From NCBI RefSeq assembly GCF_030252165.1, contig NZ_CP126969.1, forward strand, positions 558,001 through 622,000: DNA of 64,000 nucleotides, read 5' to 3'. The stretch's first letter is position 1. The number at the start of each line of letters is the position of its first letter. The stretch is from Corynebacterium breve. GTDB lineage: Bacteria > Actinomycetota > Actinomycetes > Mycobacteriales > Mycobacteriaceae. The notes beneath the pieces are model-generated. The model was not told where the DNA came from. It worked only from the letters and a program-made list of their open reading frames with translations, and made no database searches. Of this stretch, positions 28,217 through 37,124 are shown in pieces. A program made the translations under genes and the position numbers.

Positions 28217-31200
28217 ATGACCGAAAACATCCTGAACCGCTTCCACCCGCAGGTGGCCACGTGGTTCCACGAAGTTTTCGCAGCACCCACAGCCGTGCAG
28301 TCCCAGGCGTGGGAAGCCATCTCGGCGGGGGAAAACTCACTGGTAGTGGCACCAACTGGTTCAGGTAAGACACTGGCGGCATTTCTTTGGTCTCTGAACT
28401 CGTTAGTGGAGCGGGCGGGGCAGCAGGCACTTCCGATCGACGGTGCTAAAACGTCGTCGCACGGTGGAGTAAAGGTGCTGTATATCTCTCCGCTGAAGGC
28501 ACTCGGTGTGGATGTGGAAAACAACCTACGCGCGCCTCTCACCGGAATAGCGCGCGTAGCTGAGCGTCTAGGTCGCCAGATGCCGGACATCTCTGTTGCA
28601 GTGCGCTCTGGCGATACTCCGCAAGCCGAGCGCAACAGACAATTGCGCAAGCCGCCTGACATTTTGATTACAACGCCGGAGTCGGCCTATCTCATGCTCA
28701 CGTCCAAAGCTTCGGCCATTTTGCGCAGCGTGGATACTGTCATCATCGATGAGATTCATGCGCTGGCAGGAACTAAGCGCGGCGTTCATTTGGCATTGAC
28801 TCTGGAGCGTTTGCGCCGCGTCGCCGGAGACTTTCAGCGCATTGGCCTGTCAGCGACTGTCCGCCCTCTAGAGGCCGTGGCGAATTTTCTGGGCCCAAAC
28901 ACCACGATCATCAACCCTCCGGCGGAAAAGCGGTGGTCGCTCAATGTTCATGTCCCTGTTGATGACATGAGCGATCTTCCCGTTCCAGAAGACGCCTCCA
29001 CCATCGGTGAGGCCATTATCGACGATCAACTCGACACGCCGCCCGCAGCCGCAGCGTCGATCTGGCCACACATCGAGGCTGAACTTTACAACGAGATCAT
29101 GGCCCACCGTTCGACCTTGGTATTTGTGAATTCCCGCCGCACCGCCGAGCGCCTCACCAGCCAACTCAACGAGCGTTGGGCTGCTCAAAACGACCCGGGA
29201 GCCTTGTCGCCACAGCAACGCAGACCTCCTGCGCAGTTGATGAAGTTCACCGACACCGCCGGTCACGCAGCTCCTGTGATCGCCAGGGCGCACCACGGCA
29301 GCGTGTCTAAAGACGAACGCGCGATGACTGAAAAGATGCTCAAGGAAGGCTCGCTGCGCGCGGTAGTTGCGACTAGTTCATTGGAGCTCGGTATCGATAT
29401 GGGTGCGGTGGAGCTCGTCGTTCAGGTGGAGTCGCCTCCGTCGGTGGCATCGGGCCTGCAGCGTGTGGGTCGTGCCGGACACCAGGTGGGAGCCGTGTCG
29501 CAGGGGTCGTTCTACCCGAAGCACCGAGCGGATCTTGTGCAGACCGCGGTAACTGTGCCGCGCATGCGCGAGGGATTGATCGAAGAGCTGCACACTCCGA
29601 AGAACCCGCTAGACGTGCTTGCACAACACACCGTCGCAGCTGTCGCGATGGAAGACCTCGACGTGGACGAATGGTTCGACACCGTCCGGCGCGCTTGGCC
29701 TTATCGCGACCTTGCCCGTGACGTATTCGATTCTGTCATCGACCTAGTCACGGGTGTGTACCCATCGACCGATTTGGCAGAGTTGCGGCCACGAGCGATC
29801 CTTGATGGAACGGTACTTAAGGCTCGTCCTGGCGCACAGCGCGTCGCTGTCACAAACGCCGGCACGATTCCTGACCGTGGCATGTTCGGCGTATTCCTTG
29901 TCGGAGGAGACCAGCGTGTGCCCCGTCGCGTGGGCGAGCTCGACGAAGAGATGGTGTACGAGTCCCGGGTGGGTGACGTGTTTACTCTAGGCGCGTCGAG
30001 CTGGCGTATCGAAAACATCACCAGAGACCAGGTTCAAGTCAGTCCCGCGCCGGGGCACACGGGCCGCTTGCCATTTTGGACGGGGGATGCCCAAGGCAGA
30101 CCGTTTGAGTTGGGCAAGGCGCTCGGTGCTTTTCGACGAGAGGCTCATGGCGATCAGGAGATCGTCGACAAGAGCCTTGATCAGCGAGCCAAAGACAACC
30201 TTGCGCAATACCTGACTGAGCAGCAAGAAGCGACCGGTGTTGTGCCCGACGATACGACCTTGGTATTGGAGCGCTTCACCGATGAATTGGGCGATTGGCG
30301 CGTGGTGTTGCACACCCCGTTTGGCAAGGGGGTCAACGCGGCGTGGGCGCTTGCGACCGGGTGGCGCATCTCGCAAGAAACCGGTATGGATGCCCAGGCC
30401 GTGGCGGGTGATGACGGTATTGTGTTGCGCCTTCCTCAAGCGGACAAGGACCCGGACGGCGCGCTGTTCCAATTTGACGCTGATGACATTGCAGAGATCG
30501 TGACCCAGCAGGTGGGCGGATCGGCACTGTTTGCCTCGCGATTCCGTGAATGCGCAGCGCGAGCATTGCTGCTTCCGCGTAGAAATCCGGGCAAGCGCGC
30601 GCCACTGTGGCAGCAGCGCCAACGTGCAGAACAGCTGTTGGATGTGGCGCGGAAGTATCCGTCGTTTCCGATCATTTTGGAAACCGTGCGCGAGTGTCTG
30701 CAAGATGTCTACGACTTGCCCTCCCTTCAGGAGGTCATGCGGGATCTGGCGACCCGGAAAATCCGGATCGCGGAGGTGACCACGGACCAACCAAGCCCGT
30801 TTGCCTCAAGTTTGCTGTTCAACTACACCGGTGCCTTCATGTACGAGGGCGATACCCCGTTGGCTGAAAAGCGGGCAGCGGCGTTGGCATTGGACCCGTC
30901 GCTGCTGGCCAAGCTGTTGGGCACCGTCGAACTGCGGGAACTGCTGTCTCCCGAGATCATCGACGAGGTCGATTCATCAATGCGCCGCGTAGGCAAGGCG
31001 AAGACCAGTGAACAGTTTGCGGATACGCTGCGCATGACCGGCCCCGTGCCTATCGAGGAGCTCGCCCTCTACACCGAGGTGCCCATTGACTCCGTGGAGA
31101 AGTCGCTTTCGGGCCGGATCATGCGGGTGCGGATCGGTGGGCGCGACCACCTTGCACAAGTACTTGACGCCCCTTTGCTACGCGATGGCCTTGGGATCCC

Positions 31201-32815
31201 AGTCCCTCCCGGAGTGGCTGCTCAGGTGGATACGATCACTGACGCGTTGGCACAGCTTGTCGGCAGGTGGGTGCGCACGCGTGGGCCATTTACTTTGCGC
31301 GACTTGGCGCACGCATTCGGCCTCGCCATTGGCGCGGCGTATTCGGCGCTTCAGCCGTTAATCGACGAAGAAAAGGTGATCGAAGGACGCTACCGCCAGG
31401 GAGTTGAGGAGCAGGAGTATTGCGCCGTAGAAGTACTGCGCATCATCCGTTCGCGCTCGCTAGCCGCGGCGCGAGCCCAAACCCGTCCGGTGACTCAGGC
31501 AGCGCTGGCACGGTTTGCTGCAGATTGGGCCAACGTTGCACCCGTGGGGCAACGTCCCGTACTGCGTGGGGCAGACGGCGTCTATACCGTCATCGAGCAG
31601 TTAGCCGGAGTTCGTCTACCCGCTAGCGCTTGGGAATCGATGGTGCTGCCTCAGCGCGTGGGCGACTATTCGCCGACGATGCTCGACGAACTCACGCTGT
31701 CTGGTGAGGTACTCATAGTTGGTGAAGGCAAAGCAGGTGCGCGCGATCCTTGGCTCATGCTCTTGCCGGCTGATTATGCTGAGCAGCTCACCCCGCTTGT
31801 CGACGAACCACTGCTGAGTACAACCCAACACGCGATTGTGCAGCGCACGCGAACGGGCGGCGGATTCCTCTTTACTGATTTCCTTGAGGGAACAGATGCG
31901 GACGAGCTACGCGAAGCAATGTGGGATCTAGTCGAAGCCGGGCTTATCGCACCGGATTCCTTTGCCCCGATTCGTGCACGGCTGGCGGGTGGAAAGACTG
32001 CGCACAAGGTGAAGCGGCGTCCTTCGCGCTCCCGTATCCGAATGGGGAGGACGAATTTTGCTCCCACGACACCGCCCGACATGGCAGGCCGCTGGGCTGC
32101 GACACCGCTGGCAGACACTGATCCGACGACTCGTTCGATCGCTCAAGGAGAGGCCTGGCTTGATCGCTATGGCGTAGTCACACGGGGTTCGGTCGTAGCC
32201 GAAGATGTCGCGGGCGGTTTCGCGCTTGCCTACAAGGTGCTCTCAGGGTTCGAAGAATCCGGAAAGGCAATGCGCGGCTATCTGGTAGAAGGGCTGGGCG
32301 CGTCGCAGTTTTCCACGCCGGCGATAATTGACCGGTTGCGAGGCCACCAAGACACCGATGACGTCGTGGGATGGCCGTCCGGCACCCACGATCCAAAGGT
32401 ATCCGTGCTGGCCGCAACGGATCCCGCGAACCCGTATGGTGCGGCGCTTCCATGGCCCGAGCAGGGGCCGACGAGAGCGGCGGGTGCACTTGTTGTGCTT
32501 ATCGACGGCCTCTTGGCCGCCCACATCACCCGGGGTGGAAAGACCATGACTACGTTTTTCGATGGCTTCCCAGAAGGCACAGAAGATCCCATGCCATTGG
32601 TTGTCGATGGTCTTGGCGATGTTATTGCGCGTGGTCTGATCCAGCCACTGAACGTTGAGCGGCTCAACGGTGAGCCGGCATACGTGTTGCGCGATTATGG
32701 TGCAGCCGTGACCCCGCGGGGCGCGAAAATTGGAGGGCGCGGGGGATCGTCGGCAAGCAAAAAGAGAGGCCGCTCGATGGCCGAAGCTCTCGAGGACCTC
32801 TCTTTTGATGACTAG
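28217..32815 (+). CDS. lhr: Lhr ATP-dependent DNA helicase
   Basis: 1532 residues, the full length of actinobacterial Lhr. Walker A is APTGSGKT (45-52), Walker B DEIHAL starts at D178, motif III is LSATVRP, and motif VI is GLQRVGRAGHQ. A winged helix and the Lhr core domain (ELRPRAILDGTVL, GDVFTLGASSW, GRLPFWTGDAQGRP) follow, then a long C-terminal part with tandem winged helices. Lhr is a single-stranded-DNA-stimulated 3'-5' translocase of DNA repair. Its stop is directly adjacent to the stop of the convergent secreted-protein gene. Confidence 0.96.
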   Translation: MTENILNRFHPQVATWFHEVFAAPTAVQSQAWEAISAGENSLVVAPTGSGKTLAAFLWSLNSLVERAGQQALPIDGAKTSSHGGVKVLYISPLKALGVDVENNLRAPLTGIARVAERLGRQMPDISVAVRSGDTPQAERNRQLRKPPDILITTPESAYLMLTSKASAILRSVDTVIIDEIHALAGTKRGVHLALTLERLRRVAGDFQRIGLSATVRPLEAVANFLGPNTTIINPPAEKRWSLNVHVPVDDMSDLPVPEDASTIGEAIIDDQLDTPPAAAASIWPHIEAELYNEIMAHRSTLVFVNSRRTAERLTSQLNERWAAQNDPGALSPQQRRPPAQLMKFTDTAGHAAPVIARAHHGSVSKDERAMTEKMLKEGSLRAVVATSSLELGIDMGAVELVVQVESPPSVASGLQRVGRAGHQVGAVSQGSFYPKHRADLVQTAVTVPRMREGLIEELHTPKNPLDVLAQHTVAAVAMEDLDVDEWFDTVRRAWPYRDLARDVFDSVIDLVTGVYPSTDLAELRPRAILDGTVLKARPGAQRVAVTNAGTIPDRGMFGVFLVGGDQRVPRRVGELDEEMVYESRVGDVFTLGASSWRIENITRDQVQVSPAPGHTGRLPFWTGDAQGRPFELGKALGAFRREAHGDQEIVDKSLDQRAKDNLAQYLTEQQEATGVVPDDTTLVLERFTDELGDWRVVLHTPFGKGVNAAWALATGWRISQETGMDAQAVAGDDGIVLRLPQADKDPDGALFQFDADDIAEIVTQQVGGSALFASRFRECAARALLLPRRNPGKRAPLWQQRQRAEQLLDVARKYPSFPIILETVRECLQDVYDLPSLQEVMRDLATRKIRIAEVTTDQPSPFASSLLFNYTGAFMYEGDTPLAEKRAAALALDPSLLAKLLGTVELRELLSPEIIDEVDSSMRRVGKAKTSEQFADTLRMTGPVPIEELALYTEVPIDSVEKSLSGRIMRVRIGGRDHLAQVLDAPLLRDGLGIPVPPGVAAQVDTITDALAQLVGRWVRTRGPFTLRDLAHAFGLAIGAAYSALQPLIDEEKVIEGRYRQGVEEQEYCAVEVLRIIRSRSLAAARAQTRPVTQAALARFAADWANVAPVGQRPVLRGADGVYTVIEQLAGVRLPASAWESMVLPQRVGDYSPTMLDELTLSGEVLIVGEGKAGARDPWLMLLPADYAEQLTPLVDEPLLSTTQHAIVQRTRTGGGFLFTDFLEGTDADELREAMWDLVEAGLIAPDSFAPIRARLAGGKTAHKVKRRPSRSRIRMGRTNFAPTTPPDMAGRWAATPLADTDPTTRSIAQGEAWLDRYGVVTRGSVVAEDVAGGFALAYKVLSGFEESGKAMRGYLVEGLGASQFSTPAIIDRLRGHQDTDDVVGWPSGTHDPKVSVLAATDPANPYGAALPWPEQGPTRAAGALVVLIDGLLAAHITRGGKTMTTFFDGFPEGTEDPMPLVVDGLGDVIARGLIQPLNVERLNGEPAYVLRDYGAAVTPRGAKIGGRGGSSASKKRGRSMAEALEDLSFDD

Positions 32816-33562
32816 TTAGGAGGCAGCAGGGGTGTAGTCAACACCATCGATGATGACGGTGCGATCGCCGAGTGGCTGATCGAGGGTCACGCCAAAGCTG
32901 AACTCGCGAAATGCCTGGGTGCACATGATATCGCGAGAGCGAGGAGGGTAGTTACCCATCATGTAGATCTTGACGGTCTGCGCGGTCTCAAGGACTAGTG
33001 GGTAATTGTCTGGGCCGCAACCGTTGTGGTGCCACTTGCTGACGTTGAGGTTGTACTGGTCGATTGCCTCGACGCGGTAGCCGTCGTAGAACTCGTTGCG
33101 AACCGGTTCTTCCACGACTGGCTCTGGGTAGACTGGGTCAAACAGTACGCCGTCGATGTAGATCTCGCGACCATTCAGTGGCTGCTCAAGATCGATGGTC
33201 AAAGTGAACGGGCGAAGAGCCATGCTGCACATGAAGTTAGGATCGCGAGGGACTTCGTTACGCTGCATGGTGATCTCGACGGTGCCGGCGGTCTCGGTGA
33301 GAACTGGGTGGTAGGAAACAGCACAACCGTCGGAGTTAGTCATGTTGAGCTCAAGTGTGTACTCATCGATGACGGTGACACCGTTCGCCCACACGGTGCC
33401 CCACCAGCCTTCTTCGGCAGCTTCCTGAGCGTTAGCAGTCGAAGTTTGGTTAGGCAGAGCGCCGAGCATGCCCGCGATGAGGCCAACAGCAACAGCAAGG
33501 ATGAGTAGGGGACGACGAAGGGACTTGGAAAAACCTGGGAAAAGGATCTGTGGATTTCTCAT
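32816..33562 (-). CDS. Secreted protein with two tandem ~90-residue repeats
   Basis: 248 residues. An N-terminal signal peptide ends about ANA|Q (residue 45). The mature part is two copies of one domain (about 52-143 and 156-246). Each has an IDEYTLEL / IDQYNLNV strand, a GCAVSYHPVLTETA / GCGPDNYPLVLETA segment, an FMCSMALRPFTLTI / IMCTQAFREFSFGV segment, and a final YIDGVLFDP / IIDGVDYTP. The two conserved Cys per copy could form a disulfide. I do not recognise the family. A TAAACT box 8 nt before the ATG suggests a leaderless transcript. Confidence 0.75.
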   Translation of the reverse strand: MRNPQILFPGFSKSLRRPLLILAVAVGLIAGMLGALPNQTSTANAQEAAEEGWWGTVWANGVTVIDEYTLELNMTNSDGCAVSYHPVLTETAGTVEITMQRNEVPRDPNFMCSMALRPFTLTIDLEQPLNGREIYIDGVLFDPVYPEPVVEEPVRNEFYDGYRVEAIDQYNLNVSKWHHNGCGPDNYPLVLETAQTVKIYMMGNYPPRSRDIMCTQAFREFSFGVTLDQPLGDRTVIIDGVDYTPAAS

Positions 33563-33701
33563 GAGTCTGAAGTTTAGTTAAGGATGGAAAACTGGGATGG
33601 ATACCTAGACTAACTTCTGTAGCTGTTTACCAATTGTTATAAAAGTAGTTACAAGCGGGCGCTCAGGTTCGCCCCTTGAGACCCCGAGTATCCTCGCCTT
33701 T

Positions 33702-34502
33702 ATGCCCGAAGGTGATTCCCTTTACCAGCTCTCACAACGCCTGCAGTTCATGCGGGATCGCACGGTTACCGCGTGTTCGATTCGCTGGCCGAGCTACGCC
33801 ACCGTCGATTTCACTGGTCTTACCTGCGATCGCGTTTGGCCATACGGCAAGCACCTCTTCATGCAATTTGGCACCAATGTGTTGCACACCCACCTTAAAA
33901 TGGAAGGCACGTGGGCCATCCATCGCGCTGGTACTCGGTGGCGCAAACCTGGCCACACGGCACGCGTTGTCCTCCAGCTTGACGACGACAACTCGCGCGA
34001 CATCGAGCTGGTGGGACACTCCTTGGGCCTTGTTGAAGTCTTTCCGCTGCGGGAGTACGCCGAGCGAATGGGCTATCTGGGACCTGACATTTTGGAGTCG
34101 GAGTGGGACAAGGAAGAAGCCTTGCGGCGGATTGAATCCCAGCCGGAGATGGAAATCGGTCGGGCCCTGCTGGATCAGAAAAACGTCGCAGGGATTGGCA
34201 ACGAATACCGGGCAGAAGTGTGCTTCATTGCCGGTGTGCATCCGGCTGAGAAAGTCTGTGACGTAGACGTGGACAAGCTCCTTATGATTGCTCGAAAGCT
34301 GATGTGGGCGAATAGAGAATCGCCGGTGCGCGTGACAACAGGGATCAAGCGTGCTGGGGAGACCAGTTACGTCTTCGGCAGGAACAACAAGCCATGTCGA
34401 CGCTGCGGAACGCTGATCGTTAAGGACATGCTTGGCGGCGAAGGTGACTTGGAGCGGGTTATTTGGTGGTGTCCGAAGTGCCAGCCGGGTCCTGTTCGTT
34501 GA
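33702..34502 (+). CDS. nei2: Fpg/Nei-family DNA glycosylase (Nei2 type)
   Basis: 266 residues. The mature N-terminus PEGDS (P2 nucleophile, E3) identifies an Fpg/Nei base-excision enzyme that removes oxidised bases and cuts the abasic site. Then DQKNVAGIGNEYRAEV (helix-two-turn-helix) and a C-terminal zinc finger CRRCGTLI ... WWCPKCQ. It resembles mycobacterial Nei2. Its last 44 nt overlap the convergent MFS gene. TATCCT 8 nt before the ATG may be a leaderless -10 box. Confidence 0.92.
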   Translation: MPEGDSLYQLSQRLQFMRDRTVTACSIRWPSYATVDFTGLTCDRVWPYGKHLFMQFGTNVLHTHLKMEGTWAIHRAGTRWRKPGHTARVVLQLDDDNSRDIELVGHSLGLVEVFPLREYAERMGYLGPDILESEWDKEEALRRIESQPEMEIGRALLDQKNVAGIGNEYRAEVCFIAGVHPAEKVCDVDVDKLLMIARKLMWANRESPVRVTTGIKRAGETSYVFGRNNKPCRRCGTLIVKDMLGGEGDLERVIWWCPKCQPGPVR

Positions 34503-35781
34503 CAACCACGACGCCGCGAGTGGAGTTTTTGAATTGCGACCGAGCCACAAGGGCCCCGGCGAAACCGAAGGCCCACACAGCAAAAACGGCGAGCCACGCG
34601 ACACGGAAGTCGGACCACTCGTAGGATGCACCATTCGAGGAATAGTCAAGAAGGAACCCGACGCCTTGTGCTGCGATCATGGATGCGGTGAATCCACCCA
34701 TGTTGGACATGCCGGTGCCTGTGGCAACCACGTTGTTGGGAAGATTCTCGCGTACTGCGTCAAAGCCGTAATTGCCGGCCGGAGTCAACAACGCAAAGAT
34801 TACGTTGAGCACGATAACCGCCACGAGACCGCGCGGATCGGGTGAGGACAAGAAGATCAACCATGCCACGGCTTGGCCGAGGGAGAAAACAAGAGCGATG
34901 GGTACTCTTTGCGAACCAGCGCGCGAAGAAATGATTCCCATGAATGGCCCGGCGATCACCGAGACGATGGAGTTGATAACTAGCACCATGCCGGCTGTAG
35001 AAGGTTCGATCCCCATGCCTAGAGTCATCAATGGCATGCCCCAGAGCAGGCCGAACACGAACATGTACACCATGGACATCCAGTGAACAAAAAACGCCAT
35101 CCAGCACACCGGGGAAGTGAAAACAATGGCCAGAGATTGACGCAGAGAATGCCGCTGTGTCTCTGGCTTGGAAGCGCTTTCTGGGGCCGCTCCCTCGGGG
35201 GAGTCCTGCACAGCGATGAGCGCTGCTAGCGACACGAGGATGCCGATCGCACCCAAGCTGACGAAGGCAACCGACCAGCCTTGGACATTGAGCAGCCACA
35301 GGAACGGCACCGCCGAAAGGAACTGGCCCAGTTGCCCCATCGCCGAGGTGAGTTGGGAGAAAAGTGGAGTCTTCTTCAACGGGAACCAGTAGGGCAGGAT
35401 ACGCATGATGGACAAGAACCCGGTGGCGTCGCCAACTCCGATGAAGACGCGCGCGGCGATGGCGACCCAGTAACTCGTCGTTAAGCCCAGCGTGATTTGG
35501 CCAGCTGCCATGACGAGTGCGCCAGCGACCAGCATCTTTCGTGGGCCGAATTTATCGATGAGAAGACCCATGGGAATTTGCGACAGTGCATAGACTCCGA
35601 GCTGGACCGAGGTAAAGACAGCAATGGCAGATGCATCGACCTCGAATCGCTCGATCGCGTTTACCCCGGCGACACCGAAAGAAGAGCGACCGAGTGTGGC
35701 AACGATATACACCGCAATGGCAGCAAGCCAGACAGTGAGAGCCTTGGTGGTCACTACTTCGCGCGGATCAGGTTGGGCCAT
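34459..35781 (-). CDS. MFS transporter
   Basis: 440 residues with 12 predicted helices. MGLLIDKFGPRKMLVAG between helices 2 and 3 is the facilitator signature, and a charged central loop (residues 195-215) splits the two halves. It looks like the anion:cation symporter or nitrate/nitrite branches, but the substrate cannot be assigned. The C-terminal tail overlaps nei2 by 44 nt tail to tail, an uncommonly long convergent overlap. TATGGT 8 nt before the ATG is a possible -10 box. Confidence 0.82.
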   Translation of the reverse strand: MAQPDPREVVTTKALTVWLAAIAVYIVATLGRSSFGVAGVNAIERFEVDASAIAVFTSVQLGVYALSQIPMGLLIDKFGPRKMLVAGALVMAAGQITLGLTTSYWVAIAARVFIGVGDATGFLSIMRILPYWFPLKKTPLFSQLTSAMGQLGQFLSAVPFLWLLNVQGWSVAFVSLGAIGILVSLAALIAVQDSPEGAAPESASKPETQRHSLRQSLAIVFTSPVCWMAFFVHWMSMVYMFVFGLLWGMPLMTLGMGIEPSTAGMVLVINSIVSVIAGPFMGIISSRAGSQRVPIALVFSLGQAVAWLIFLSSPDPRGLVAVIVLNVIFALLTPAGNYGFDAVRENLPNNVVATGTGMSNMGGFTASMIAAQGVGFLLDYSSNGASYEWSDFRVAWLAVFAVWAFGFAGALVARSQFKNSTRGVVVVNEQDPAGTSDTTK

Positions 35782-35802
35782 GTGGTGTCACCATACTGGA
35801 TG

Positions 35803-35838
35803 AAAGAGAAACCGGCAGGACGCGGGGAATCCTGCCGG
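35803..35838 (-). terminator. Terminator of the DedA gene
   Basis: 9-bp stem CCGGCAGGA / TCCTGCCGG with a 9-nt loop (arms 35812-35820 and 35830-35838). On the minus strand it is followed by TTTCTCTTTC. Confidence 0.8.
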
Positions 35839-35853
35839 GGTACTTGCTGCGGA

Positions 35854-36501
35854 CTAGCTCTCAATTGGCTCTGCTGCTAAAGCTCGGGCCTTATCTCGCT
35901 TCTGTTTACGCATCACGAGGTAGATAAAGAAAGCGACCAAGGCCACCGCGATGATCACATATACGACGTTGGAATATTGGTCAACGTAATCGGCAACCTT
36001 GGTGTACTGATCACCGAGAATGAAACCTAGGTAGAGAAGCAGTGCGTTCCACAGGCTGGACCCGACAAGCGTCCAGAGACCGAAGGTCACCAGATTCATT
36101 CGGTCGATACCCGCGGGGATTGAGATCAGTGAGCGAACACCGGGAATCAATCGACCAAAGAACACAGAAGCGGCACCGTACTTATCAAACCAATGCAATG
36201 CCTTGTCCACGTCTTCTGGCTCGACGAGCCACATCCAATCTGCGATACGGCGCAGGCGTTCGGCGCCCAACCATGCGCCGACTCCGTAGAGTACGTATGC
36301 GCCTACGACTGAGCCCGCGGTAGCCCAGATGAAAGTCGGCAGCATCTGCAGCGAGCCTTGCGCCACGGTAAACCCTGCGAGTGGCAGAACTACTTCGGAA
36401 GGGATAGGCGGGAAGAGGTTCTCCAAGAGAATCGCAATTCCTACGCCGGGGGCGCCGAGGATTTCCATAAGTCCTACGACCCAATCAACAATTGCCTGCA
36501 C
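35854..36501 (-). CDS. DedA family membrane protein
   Basis: 215 residues from the GTG at 36501. DedA/VTT family members are membrane proteins thought to move lipids or keep membrane homeostasis. Seen: LLENLFPPIPSEVVLPLAG and FFGRLIPGVRSLISIPAG, the conserved re-entrant loops, and a basic tail. GGAAGGA (36508-36514) lies 6 nt before GTG 36501; the frame continuing to an ATG at 36540 runs across the -10 box TATACT and has no binding site, so the shorter form is preferred. Confidence 0.87.
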   Translation of the reverse strand: MQAIVDWVVGLMEILGAPGVGIAILLENLFPPIPSEVVLPLAGFTVAQGSLQMLPTFIWATAGSVVGAYVLYGVGAWLGAERLRRIADWMWLVEPEDVDKALHWFDKYGAASVFFGRLIPGVRSLISIPAGIDRMNLVTFGLWTLVGSSLWNALLLYLGFILGDQYTKVADYVDQYSNVVYVIIAVALVAFFIYLVMRKQKRDKARALAAEPIES

Positions 36502-36524
36502 GGGCTGTCCTTCCAAAAGGGATA

Positions 36525-36530
36525 AGTATA
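36525..36530 (-). promoter_or_regulatory. -10 box of the DedA gene
   Basis: TATACT on the minus strand, 23 nt before GTG 36501. It leaves room for a short leader with the GGAAGGA site and argues against the upstream ATG. Confidence 0.55.
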
Positions 36531-36633
36531 ACGAATACATTCTGCACTAGTAACACGAGATCTGGGCAACCAAAATCAGTGCTTTAGGCAACTTAGCGGG
36601 TGGTTCCCAGCGATTTTCGATAGCGTAGGAACC

Positions 36634-37047
36634 ATGAACTTTATTCTGAACATCATCTGGTTCCTCTTCAGCGGTATTTGGCTTGCCCTTGCTTACTTCT
36701 TTTTTGGCATCATCGCGTGTGTCTTCATCGTGACGATTCCCGCTGGTATCGCATCTTTCCGCATGGCGAAGTTCGCCCTGTGGCCATTTGGCAAGACCGT
36801 TGTGCAGCCAGTCGGCGGCACGGGGGGATTTTCCACCATCGGCAACGTTATCTGGTTTGTCGTCGCTGGTCTCTGGCTAGCGGTGGGGCACATCACTACT
36901 GCGGCGGCGCAGGCAATTACGATTATCGGCATCCCGCTTGCAATCGCTAACGTCAAGATGATCCCAGTTACTTGCTTCCCATTCGGCCGCAAGATCGTCG
37001 ATTCGGACCGCATCCCAGTCGGCTGGGAACCGATGATCAAGATGTAG
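36634..37047 (+). CDS. YccF domain membrane protein
   Basis: 137 residues with two YccF (DUF307) repeats, each a hydrophobic pair: NIIWFLFSGIWLALAY ... ITIPAG-like VTIPAGIASFRMAKFALWPFG, and NVIWFVVAGLWLAVGH ... GIPLAIANVKMIPVTCFPFG. Function unknown. AGGAACC precedes the ATG, and TAGCGT 7 nt upstream could instead be a leaderless -10. A strong terminator separates it from pgi. Confidence 0.88.
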   Translation: MNFILNIIWFLFSGIWLALAYFFFGIIACVFIVTIPAGIASFRMAKFALWPFGKTVVQPVGGTGGFSTIGNVIWFVVAGLWLAVGHITTAAAQAITIIGIPLAIANVKMIPVTCFPFGRKIVDSDRIPVGWEPMIKM

Positions 37048-37065
37048 GCAACTAAGCCCTTTGCA

Positions 37066-37115
37066 AGGCTTATCGACGACCCCCTGTGGCGGGTGGGTCG
37101 TCGATAAGCTTTATT
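37066..37115. terminator. Bidirectional terminator between the YccF gene and pgi
   Basis: 15-bp perfect stem between 37068-37082 and 37095-37109 (GCTTATCGACGACCC and its complement), followed by TTTATT on the plus side and by AAAG on the other. Confidence 0.9.
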
Positions 37116-37124
37116 TATGCGCTA

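Noticed and set aside
33732..34649. 305-codon open frame antisense to nei2
   Set aside because: nei2 has its catalytic N-terminus and zinc finger in the other frame; the antisense frame is not protein-like.
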